DNA of 64,000 nt, taken from Smithellaceae bacterium. Lineage in GTDB: Bacteria; Desulfobacterota; Syntrophia; Syntrophales; Smithellaceae. The translations under genes and the position numbers were made by a program. Location: contig JAUYFM010000068.1 of the NCBI GenBank assembly GCA_030690945.1, positions 1-64,000 on the forward strand. The letters are read 5' to 3'. The notes beneath the pieces are model-generated. The model made no database searches, was not told the origin of the DNA, and saw only the letters and a program-made list of their open reading frames with translations. Shown one piece after another: positions 55,012-63,800 of the stretch. Position 1 is the stretch's first letter, and the number at the start of each line of letters is the position of its first letter.

Positions 55012-56346
55012 ATGATGAGTAAAAATATGGATACATCTTTGCCGGAAAGCGGCAGTAACGCTAAACCGCAAGGCAAGCCGGGATCCGCGGCGTTCCAGTC
55101 CCAGTACTTTGCCCGCGACCTGCAGGCCGGAATCATTACCGGCGTGATGGCTGTTGCTCTGACCATCGGCATTGCCATCATGTCCGATTATCCCATCAAG
55201 GTTGGTCTGGCAACGGTTGCTTTCGCCTCTTTTATCGGCTGGATCAATGCCTGGTTCCGTCCAGGCAACTACATCGGCAGTCCCGGGATTGCGGCGGGGC
55301 TGGCGCCTGTGCTGGCCATGGGGGTTGCCTCCTTCGGCATGCAGAACATGGCGTTCATCGTTTTCCTCACGGCCTGTATGCAGGCTCTGATATGGAAGTT
55401 CAACTGGCAGAAATACATTCTGCAGGCGGTGCCTCATTATCTCGTTGAGGGCTTGCTGGCGGGTGTCGGCTTGAAGATTGCGCTCAAGTTTTTGGGGTTT
55501 GCCTATGAGATTCCCGCCGAGCAGGTGGTGGAAGGCTTGTTCTTCAACGCGGCGCGTATTCAAATGATTCTGATTTCGGCTGCCGGTTTTGCCTTGTTCT
55601 TGTTTTTATTTTCCAAATTCCAGGCAAAGCAGCCGGCGGTTCCCTATTTTGTAATCATCATTGTGGGCGTGATCGTGTCGCAGTTTGTTTCTGTGCCGAT
55701 GCTGCAAATTGAAAGCGTGGATATCAAACTTGCGCTGCCACTGCCGAATTTTGACGGCCCGCTAACCTGGCTGCACGCGATCGGTTTCGCGGCAATGTTG
55801 GCTCTTATTGACGTGATCGAGCAGGTGATGAGCAATGCAGCCATTGAAAAAATTGATCCGCTGCAGCGCAAGTGCAACAGCAACAACAGCCTGATGGCCA
55901 TCTGGATAGCCAATATGGGCGCCAGTTTTTTCGGGGGCATGACGAATCTGGACGGGCTGGCCAAGAGCACGACCAACCGGCTGGCCGGTGCCTACACCAA
56001 ATTTTCCGTTTTTATTCTCGGCATCGTTGTCACGTTCTTCGTTTTATTTTCAGAGTATCTGGTATATTTGCCGAAGTTTGCCCTGGCGGCGATCATGATA
56101 TTTACCGGCTGGAAAATGATCATAGGACTCAGGCATGTTGTCCATCTGGGACCATATCCGCTGATGCTTGCCTTGCTGTGCGGTGTTCTGGTCTATAAGG
56201 TCGGCATCTTCGAGGGACTGCTGATTGCGATGGCTGTGCATGGCATCGTCCATTATCTGGTGTTTCGCAAGGTGGACCAAATGTCAAACAAGGATATCGT
56301 CAAAGGATACATTGAGAAGTTTAAGGGTGAGGGCGGCGTGGACTAG
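55012..56346 (+). CDS. SulP-family anion permease, paralogue 2
   Basis: This 444-residue tandem paralogue shares the whole transmembrane core with its neighbours, and the leader also repeats (CAGACTTTAG, then AAGACTAAGGAAG before the start). It lacks a STAS domain. Differences from copy 3 cluster in a few loops, such as LTWLHAIGFAAMLALIDV for LIWLYAIGFAAMLAVIDV. ATG at 55015 is an equal alternative start. A terminator follows at 56472-56512. Confidence 0.8.
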   Translation: MMSKNMDTSLPESGSNAKPQGKPGSAAFQSQYFARDLQAGIITGVMAVALTIGIAIMSDYPIKVGLATVAFASFIGWINAWFRPGNYIGSPGIAAGLAPVLAMGVASFGMQNMAFIVFLTACMQALIWKFNWQKYILQAVPHYLVEGLLAGVGLKIALKFLGFAYEIPAEQVVEGLFFNAARIQMILISAAGFALFLFLFSKFQAKQPAVPYFVIIIVGVIVSQFVSVPMLQIESVDIKLALPLPNFDGPLTWLHAIGFAAMLALIDVIEQVMSNAAIEKIDPLQRKCNSNNSLMAIWIANMGASFFGGMTNLDGLAKSTTNRLAGAYTKFSVFILGIVVTFFVLFSEYLVYLPKFALAAIMIFTGWKMIIGLRHVVHLGPYPLMLALLCGVLVYKVGIFEGLLIAMAVHGIVHYLVFRKVDQMSNKDIVKGYIEKFKGEGGVD

Positions 56347-56389
56347 TGTGTTGCTGGTGAAAAATTCCCCCCGCTGCGGGCGGAGAATT

Positions 56390-56410
56390 CAAGCGCCGGC
56401 GTTGGCGCTT
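56390..56410 (+). repeat. Short hairpin after SulP paralogue 2
   Basis: Arms AAGCGCC and GGCGCTT enclose a 6-base loop in the 227-base gap before the third copy. It lacks a T run. Confidence 0.35.
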
Positions 56411-56471
56411 GAGGAAGCTTTTGCCGGTATCGGCACGGCGGAAGCAATAACGTAAGGTTTAGGAGGATATG

Positions 56472-56512
56472 AAAACAGCCGGTCCTATTTGATGGGATGA
56501 GCCGGCTGTTTT
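56472..56512 (+). terminator. Terminator between SulP paralogues 2 and 3
   Basis: Arms AAAACAGCCGG and CCGGCTGTTTT pair perfectly around a 19-base loop and are followed by TCG. A related hairpin follows the third copy. After the first copy only the right half remains (AACCGGCTTTTTTCG, from about 54957). Confidence 0.75.
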
Positions 56513-56573
56513 TCGTCGCAACGTCAATCGTTCAGACCTTAGATAGACAAAACACAGGTAAGACAAGGAAGAA

Positions 56574-57908
56574 ATGATGAGAAAAAATATGGATACATCT
56601 TTGCCGGCCAACGGCAGTAACGCTAAACCGCAGGGCAAGTCGGCATCTGCGGCGTTCCAGTCCCAATACTTTGTCCGCGACCTGCAGGCCGGAGTCATTA
56701 CCGGTGTGATGGCTGTGGCTCTGACCATCGGCATTGCTATCATGTCCGACTACCCCATCAAGGTTGGTCTGGCAACGGTTGCTTTCGCCTCTTTTATCGG
56801 CTGGATCAATGCCTGGTTCCGGCCAGGGAATTACATTGGGTGTCCCGGAGTTGCGGCGGGGTTGGCGCCTGTGCTGGCCATGGGGGTTGCCACATTCGGC
56901 ATGCAAAATATGGCATTCATCGTTTTCCTTACCGCCTGCATGCAAGCGGTGATCTGGAAGTTCAACTGGCAGAAATACATTCTGAAGGCGGTGCCCAACT
57001 ATCTTGTCGAGGGCTTGCTGGCTGGTGTCGGCCTGAAGATCGCGCTGAAGTTTTTGGGGTTTGCCTATGAGCTTCCCGCCGAGCAGGTGGCGGAAGGCGT
57101 CTTCCTGAATGTGGCGCGCATTCAAATGATTCTGATTTCGCTTGCCAGCTTTGCCCTGTTCTTGTTTTTGTTTTCAAAATTTCAGGCAAAACAGCCGGCG
57201 GTTCCCTATTTCGTAATTATCATTGCAGGTGTGATCGTGGCACAGTTTGTTTCTGTGCCGATGCTGCAAATTGAAAGCGTGGATATCAAACTTGCCCTGC
57301 CGCTGCCGAATTTTTCCGGTCCGCTGATCTGGCTGTATGCGATCGGTTTTGCCGCGATGCTGGCCGTCATTGACGTAATCGAGCAGGTGATGAGCAACGC
57401 CGCCATTGAGAAAATCGATCCGCTACAACGAAAATGCAACAGTAACAACAGCCTGATGGCCATCTGGATAGCCAATATGGGCGCCAGTTTTTTCGGGGGC
57501 ATGACGAATCTGGACGGTTTGGCCAAGAGCACGACCAACCAGTTGGCTGGTGCCTATACCAAGTTTTCCGTTCTGATCATCGGGATTGTCATAACTTTCT
57601 TCGTCTTTTTTTCACAGTATCTGGAATATTTGCCAAAGTTCGCCCTGGCGGCGATCATGATTTTTACCGGCTGGAAAATGATTATAGGGCTTAGGCATGT
57701 CATCCATCATGGACCTTACGCGCTGATGCTGGCCTTGCTGTGCGGCGTTCTGGTCTATAAGGTCGGGATCTTCGAGGGACTCTTGATTGCGCTGGCCGTG
57801 CATGGCATTGTCCATTTTCTGGTATTTCGCAAGGTGGATCAGCTGTCAACCAAGAGCATTGTCAGAAAATACCTTGAAAAATTTTCGTCTGATACCAGTG
57901 TTGATTAG
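56574..57908 (+). CDS. SulP-family anion permease, paralogue 3
   Basis: This 444-residue third tandem copy is nearly identical to paralogue 2 over most of its length and ends in SSDTSVD where copy 2 ends EGGVD. It again lacks a STAS domain. A change of GSPGIAAG to GCPGVAAG lies in the loop where the other copies are constant. AAGGAAG precedes the start. Its terminator at 57998-58038 closes the block. Confidence 0.8.
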   Translation: MMRKNMDTSLPANGSNAKPQGKSASAAFQSQYFVRDLQAGVITGVMAVALTIGIAIMSDYPIKVGLATVAFASFIGWINAWFRPGNYIGCPGVAAGLAPVLAMGVATFGMQNMAFIVFLTACMQAVIWKFNWQKYILKAVPNYLVEGLLAGVGLKIALKFLGFAYELPAEQVAEGVFLNVARIQMILISLASFALFLFLFSKFQAKQPAVPYFVIIIAGVIVAQFVSVPMLQIESVDIKLALPLPNFSGPLIWLYAIGFAAMLAVIDVIEQVMSNAAIEKIDPLQRKCNSNNSLMAIWIANMGASFFGGMTNLDGLAKSTTNQLAGAYTKFSVLIIGIVITFFVFFSQYLEYLPKFALAAIMIFTGWKMIIGLRHVIHHGPYALMLALLCGVLVYKVGIFEGLLIALAVHGIVHFLVFRKVDQLSTKSIVRKYLEKFSSDTSVD

Positions 57909-57997
57909 CGCTTGCTGATGAAGAGTTTCCTTGCTGTGGGCGGTGACCTGTTGAGTGGGTATCTGCCTGCGGCAAAATAAGTTTAATCGGAGGACAG

Positions 57998-58038
57998 ACA
58001 AAACAGCCGGACCGGATTTTACGTACCGGCTGTTTTGT
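57998..58038 (+). terminator. Terminator after SulP paralogue 3
   Basis: Perfect 13-base arms ACAAAACAGCCGG and its complement surround a 15-base loop and end in TTTTGT. It is related to the hairpin at 56472-56512 and lies just before the J-domain gene. Confidence 0.8.
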
Positions 58039-58044
58039 TCCATC

Positions 58045-58779
58045 ATGTTGGTAATCATTAAACCTTCGAGACGCAAAACAAAGTCACGCTCTTGCCTGTC
58101 CTGCGGCACAACGGAAAATATGAGGAACCGCCGCTACTGTTCTTTGCAATGCCGGCAGCACTTAAGGCAGAAGCTGATGACCCGCAGTGGCTTGCTGGAG
58201 GCCATCCATGCGCGTTTCGCCACGTTTTATTTTACGGATGATCTGATTGTCATGGACGTTATGGTGCATGATGTCCGGGATGTCTTCCGCTTCAGCGCTT
58301 TGCGTACAAAAGGATGCCGACCTGCCGACGATTTTGGAAAGATGGCCAACCGTATGGGAGAGGCCTGGTGGGAAGAAGAGAAGCGGACGAAAAGAAAATA
58401 TCTGGCGTCGCGCAAGCTTCTGGAGCTGGCTGAAAGACTTACAATTTTGGAAGGACTGGTGCGTCCGCGTTTAATCAGAGTGCCGACTGTGAAACCGGAA
58501 TCCCTGCAATATCTGGGGATGAACAAAGCCGAACGGGGTTCCCGCGAATTGGCCAAACTAATTAAAAACGCCTACCGGCGCCAGGTGAAAGTTCATCACC
58601 CCGATGCAGGCGGCGAGGCTTCAACTTTCAGAAAGCTTCATGACGCTTATCAGGAACTTCTGCGCTGGGCCGAAAACCCCACCTTCACCCGCCGACGGGG
58701 TTTTCCCGACAAATGGTGTTACGACGGCGCCAGCCAAAAATGGATTCAGCCGGTGCCAAAGAAAACAGGCGAAAAGTGA
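58045..58779 (+). CDS. J-domain protein with N-terminal zinc-knuckle motif
   Basis: This 244-residue protein has a Cys-rich N-terminal motif CLSCG, then RYCSLQCRQ (about 17-40), that looks like a zinc knuckle. A helical middle region follows, and a C-terminal J domain (about 175-220) has the HPD signature in KVHHPDAGG and a following helix FRKLHDAYQELLRW. J domains stimulate DnaK-type chaperones. It is not a canonical DnaJ, which has the J domain at the N terminus. Function unknown. The start at 58045 excludes frame encoded by the terminator. Confidence 0.75.
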   Translation: MLVIIKPSRRKTKSRSCLSCGTTENMRNRRYCSLQCRQHLRQKLMTRSGLLEAIHARFATFYFTDDLIVMDVMVHDVRDVFRFSALRTKGCRPADDFGKMANRMGEAWWEEEKRTKRKYLASRKLLELAERLTILEGLVRPRLIRVPTVKPESLQYLGMNKAERGSRELAKLIKNAYRRQVKVHHPDAGGEASTFRKLHDAYQELLRWAENPTFTRRRGFPDKWCYDGASQKWIQPVPKKTGEK

Positions 58780-58809
58780 AAGTAAAAAAGTGCAAGGAGG
58801 AATCTGTTG

Positions 58810-59448
58810 TTATTCCTGAGCCTTGAAACTTGAACTTTGAACCTTTTTGATGTCCTCCGGTGTATTGAGATTGTGGAAAAGCCGCCCGTCTTTGTTGAAA
58901 GGGGCAATCTGCCCCTCGCCAATCGTCAGAACGCGCATATCCCGGTAGAATCCGGTGATCTTGAGTTTATCCATCAACAGCAACCGCTTGATGGACGGCA
59001 GGCATTTGCGCGAATAAATGGCGTGCAAGGGCTGATAGCCATCGGCAAGATCGGGAACAATCACATCATGATGGCCTGCCTGCCCGATCAGATAAGCTAT
59101 GAAATCCTCATTCAGAAACGGCATGTCGCAGGGGCAGGCAAAAGCATAATCATTTTTAGCGTAGAAGAGTCCTGTATAGATTCCACCCAGAGGTCCCTTC
59201 TCCTGATAAATATCCGTTACAAGCATTGCGTCGGTAAATTCCAGATAAGAGAGGGGATCATTGGTTACAATGATAATTTCTGAAAACAGCCGGCGATAAA
59301 TATTCAGCGCCTTTTCAATCAGACGAATGCCGTCGATTTCCAGAAACGCCTTGTTAACTCCCATGCGGGTATTTTTACCGCCCGCGAGGATGATACCTGT
59401 GACATTGATTTTCTTGCCCGTCAATTTACTACACTCCTTCGTCTTCAT
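58810..59448 (-). CDS. mobA: Molybdenum cofactor guanylyltransferase
   Basis: This 212-residue enzyme attaches GMP to molybdopterin to form the MGD cofactor used by DMSO-reductase-type enzymes such as the one at 1298-3445. Motifs are GIILAGGKNTRMGVNKAFL, TDIYQEKGPLGGIYTGL and ACPCDMPFLNEDF. GAGG precedes the start. The last residues (QSSSFKAQE) are encoded by a low-complexity repeat of the GTTCAAAGTTCAAG type, so the true ancestral C terminus may have been shorter. Confidence 0.92.
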   Translation of the reverse strand: MKTKECSKLTGKKINVTGIILAGGKNTRMGVNKAFLEIDGIRLIEKALNIYRRLFSEIIIVTNDPLSYLEFTDAMLVTDIYQEKGPLGGIYTGLFYAKNDYAFACPCDMPFLNEDFIAYLIGQAGHHDVIVPDLADGYQPLHAIYSRKCLPSIKRLLLMDKLKITGFYRDMRVLTIGEGQIAPFNKDGRLFHNLNTPEDIKKVQSSSFKAQE

Positions 59449-59521
59449 GATTTCCTCACTTTATTTACCATAAAAAAGCAAAAGTTTATGAGGAAAATTT
59501 AGCCTGTTTTATATATTTTTA

Positions 59522-59548
59522 TTGACTCTTGAAATATAAAGCTATAAA
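59522..59548 (+). promoter_or_regulatory. Candidate promoter for the second OFA gene
   Basis: TTGACT and TATAAA are separated by only 15 bases, shorter than optimal, in an A/T-rich stretch 45 bases before the start codon. Confidence 0.3.
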
Positions 59549-59592
59549 AACGCAACATCGCGATATTTACTAATTTTATAAGGGGGTGTTTA

Positions 59593-60828
59593 ATGGTTTC
59601 AGAAGCAAAGTTATTTGGTTTGCCGGCAGAAAGCGGCAGATGGTTTTTTGTGGTGCTCGGATTGATCATGTGCATCTGTTTGGGTGCGGTATATGCTTAC
59701 AGCATTTTTCTGGCGCCGGTAAAAGCAGCCTTTGTCGGCGTGTCTGCTTTTCAGGCAAATCTGCCTTTTATGGTATTTTTAACTTTTTTTGCCGTTACCA
59801 TGTTTTTTGGCGGACGCATTATGGAAAAACTGGGTCCGCGCAACCTGATCATCATAGGTGGTATTATTGTCGGTTTGGGCTGGATGCTCTCCAGTTTTGC
59901 AACAAATATCTGGATGCTGACGCTTACTTACGGTGTGATTGCCGGATCAGGTGTTGGTCTGGTGTATGGCTGTCCAGTGGCCATGGGTGCCCGCTGGTTT
60001 CCCGATAAGAAGGGGCTCGCGGTAGGGCTTATTCTGGCGGGCTTTGGCGGATCAGCACTCATTACGGGGAAATTGGCAAGTGTTCTGATTCCATCCGTAG
60101 GGTTGCCGACGACTTTTATGTATTTCGGTATCGCTTTCGGTGTCATTCTTGTTGTCCTTGCTTTGCCTTTTCGATTTCCTGCCGCAGGTTGGGCGCCATC
60201 GGGATGGAAACCTGCTGCGGGCGCTCCTGTGGCCGTTGATTTTACACCGGGTGAAATGGTCAAAACCAGCACATACTGGGGATTGTTTTTGTGCTTTCTT
60301 ATCGGTTCTATAGCCGGTCTGATGGCCATTGGTATCTCTAAACCGGTTGGTAATGAAATTATCAAAATATCCGGTGAGACAGCTGCAACGTTAGTTGGTG
60401 TTTTTGCCTGTTTCAATGCTCTTGGCCGCCCGCTCTTCGGCTGGTTGACAGACAAGATTAATCCGCGCAATGCTGCAATACTGAATCTAGCACTCATTCT
60501 TCTGGTTTCAATTTGCATGATTACCGCGGGTGAAGGAAGCAACTATCTTTATGTTTTAAGCTTTATCGGATTCTGGCTGTGCCTCGGCGGCTGGCTGGCT
60601 ATTGCTCCGACCGCGACGGCGGCGTTCTTCGGAATGAAGAATTATGCGCGCAACTACGGGGTTGTGTTTTTTGCGTATGGATTGGGTGCAATCATCGGCG
60701 GTATTATTTCCGGTCAGGCCAAGGATCTTTTCGGAGCCTATACTTTTGCCTTCTACCCAACGGCGGTATTGGCGGCTGTGGGACTGGTGGTGGCTTTTAT
60801 TTTCGTGAAGCCACCTAAAAAAGCATAA
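59593..60828 (+). CDS. OFA-family MFS transporter, second copy
   Basis: This 411-residue carrier has 12 predicted membrane segments. It carries the MFS loop GGRIMEKLGPRN and OFA-like segments AVYAYSIFLAPVK, YGCPVAMGARWFPDKKGLAVGL and FFGMKNYARNYGVVFFAYGLGAIIGG. It is only moderately similar to the OFA protein at 51400-52734, so they likely differ in substrate. AAGGGGGTG precedes the start, and a strong terminator follows. Confidence 0.87.
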   Translation: MVSEAKLFGLPAESGRWFFVVLGLIMCICLGAVYAYSIFLAPVKAAFVGVSAFQANLPFMVFLTFFAVTMFFGGRIMEKLGPRNLIIIGGIIVGLGWMLSSFATNIWMLTLTYGVIAGSGVGLVYGCPVAMGARWFPDKKGLAVGLILAGFGGSALITGKLASVLIPSVGLPTTFMYFGIAFGVILVVLALPFRFPAAGWAPSGWKPAAGAPVAVDFTPGEMVKTSTYWGLFLCFLIGSIAGLMAIGISKPVGNEIIKISGETAATLVGVFACFNALGRPLFGWLTDKINPRNAAILNLALILLVSICMITAGEGSNYLYVLSFIGFWLCLGGWLAIAPTATAAFFGMKNYARNYGVVFFAYGLGAIIGGIISGQAKDLFGAYTFAFYPTAVLAAVGLVVAFIFVKPPKKA

Positions 60829-60860
60829 AAACAGACCAAATTCAGTTTTCGGATATCATA

Positions 60861-60889
60861 AAAAAAGCGGGCGTTTCGCCCGCTTTTTT
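60861..60889. terminator. Bidirectional terminator
   Basis: Perfect 13-base arms AAAAAAGCGGGCG and CGCCCGCTTTTTT enclose a TTT loop. It lies between the convergent OFA and activase genes and has A/T runs on both sides. Confidence 0.92.
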
Positions 60890-60898
60890 TATTCGATT

Positions 60899-63800
60899 TT
60901 ACCGGATGATTTTTCTGTCAATGGCAACAGCCTTTGCGCCTTCTCGCTCCACCATGGTGGAAATATCCCCTTTGCCTCGAAATCTCTTGACGTTGAGCAT
61001 GAAAATTTCAAGTTTGCTGAGCACATTGGGCGGCAGCAGGTTGCCGTCGATTTCAATCGAGATGGTCGGATATTTTCTTTCTCTGGCCCAGGGCGTGTAT
61101 AATCCCTCGATGACGCGGCCGATCAGACAGGCAAACGGTGAGATGTTGACGATGCCCGAGTAACCGTCCATCATTGCTGTGGCGGCAACCCCGCTGGAGA
61201 TGCTGATTTCCGAATATAGTTCGTGGCTGACGAAATGCTTTTCTGTGTTTTTCATGATTTCGTCCATGTCGTGCGGCGTGCGCGGCACCAGGCCGGTGAC
61301 ACCGAGTGTCTTGCGGACATTTTTTTCCACGTGATGTTTATAGGCATGTTCGATTTTCCAGTGGATGATATCCCGAAATTCACTGGCGAATACGCGCCGG
61401 TACCAGGGCACCAGGCCCAGCTTCTTTTTGAGCTCATAATGTCTCACGAAGTCACAATAGTAAAGCCATTCAGCGACATTGGATATTTTCCCGATGATGC
61501 CGTGGCGGCTGAGCTGCTGAATCAATTCATCGACGGCGAAATCATCGCGCCGGACGTAAATCTCTCCGACGATCAACACTTTCGGGCAGTTCTCCATTTT
61601 TCGGGCTAGTGGAATACGGGATATGGTATCGGCAATCTCTTTCAGCACGGGAAAGACTTTCGTAATATCGCGCTCGGCCACACTGATCATTTTCTGCCAG
61701 ATCTGATCATAAAGAACCATCGCTTCGGCCGGATCAGCCGCGCAGGTTCTCAGGGATGTTTCCACATCTTTCATATAATCGCCGATAATGGCGGCCCACC
61801 AGGCATATTTGGAAAATTCCGTTCCCAGCTCGTTGTAGGAATTATCCGCATCCATCGTAAAGACCAACACGTTTTCCAGACGCAAATCCTTGAACAGGTT
61901 ATCATAGAAAACAAAATACTGACCGGTTCGGCACGGTCCGGTCGTTGTGGGCACAAACAGGATATATATTTCATCCTTGCGGTATTTCTCGGAAGATAAA
62001 TACTTAAGCGCGCTGCCTAATACAAGAAGCGACGGCAGACACTCTTTACCGGAGGCATGATTGCGAGCCATTTGTAGTGTATAAATATCCGGCACCGGCA
62101 TGGTTTCCGCGTTGATGCCCAGGCCGCGAATCGTAGCGCCGATCAACTCAGCAGAGAGCCTGCCCATGTTGGATAAGAGCAGTTTAATACGCGGATTGTT
62201 TTTAATCGGTATCTTTTCGCCGGTGATATCATTTTTGATGTGAATTGCTTCGCCCGGATTGTTGATGAAGCGCAAACCATTGTCGTATCGTTCCTCACGG
62301 ATATCGGTAAGCTTGGAACGGTAACCTTCGATAATATCCAGGAACGCTTCAATGCGCGTATCTACGCCGGCGTCGGCTGTGTGTGAATCCAACTCCAGAA
62401 TCAGGAAGGGTTTGACGCCCATGATCCATTTCAGATAATGCAGTATGAAAGAATCAGGCGCGCAGGAAAAATTGGAAATATACGTAATGAAGATATTGTC
62501 TTCGTTTTTCAAAAGTGTGCCGGCTTTCATGTCCTGCTGGCCATAATACCAGTACATGTTGGGATAGATGGCCTGGCCTTCAAACGGAAGAATGTCGAAC
62601 GGGATAACCGAATATCCGCGAGATGTGTATTTCCGGGGGATGCCCATGTTGGCATCGGTGGTAAAAGAATTATAGGGGTGTCCCAGAACCGCGATTACCG
62701 CGCGTTTGGCCTGACGCGCCTCATCGAGCGCCCGTTTACCCAAATCGGTAAATTTGGCAAAGCATTCCATTTGTTTTTCGTAAGCAACGTCAAAGGCATT
62801 TTTCGCTTCGCTTTCGCTTACGCCGAGTGTTGCGGCCATGGCGATGAAAGGCTCGGTGGCTTTTTGTATTCCGTACATGAAGCTGACGACCGGCGCTAAA
62901 TATTTTTCTTCCGGGATTTCAGGAAAGGCTTTCTTGATATAGTAAGGCAGGCTCTGCGTGATCGGGCAGAAAGTTGCCGGCGCGTTTTTTTCGTAGCTTT
63001 CCATGTCGCGGAAATGCGGCAGAAATATATAATCGATCTTGCGGTTAAAGATATCCTGGACGGCCCCGTGGGCGATTTCCGCCGGGAAACAGTAACTGCT
63101 TTCTACGCGTGCCGTTCCTTCATGCGAAATCTCCTCGGAGACAAACGTTTCTATGCCCAGGGTATGGAAAAACCAGGAATAAAGCGGCCAGAGCGTATAG
63201 ATGGAAAAACAGCGGGGAATGCCGACCACATAATCTCTTTTCCTAATCAGTTCTTCCGGATTTGGGGCGCACTCTTTAAAAAGAATATCGTTACGCTTTT
63301 CAATATAGTCAATCACTTCTTCTTCGTTAAAAACTTTTTTCTTCCGGATATTGGTGTATTTATTACAACGGCCGCCGAACATGTATTTGTGGCCATTGAC
63401 GTTGAGAATGCGAACCGGGCAGAAATTGTCGCAGGCTTTACACTGAAATTCCTTTTCATAGATAATTTCTGTGGTCAGGATTTGATCAATGTCGTAGGTG
63501 GCTTTGGGCAGAAATCCTTCGGTAATTTTTTGCTTGGCCAGAATACCCACGCCGAAACAGCCCATCATTTCGGGATCGGGCGGCACCAGAATGTCTTTAT
63601 CCAGGAGCATCGCGAAAGCCAGCGGGACGGCCTTGTTTTTGGCGACGCCGCCCTGCAGGACAATATTTTTGCCGATGGTCCGGTTGCCCACGACGCGATT
63701 GAGATAGTTGGACACAATCGAGGTGACGATGCCCGCGGTAATATCTTCGCGCGAAGCCCCTTGTTGTATGGCGTTGCGGATATCGGAATTGATGAAGGCG

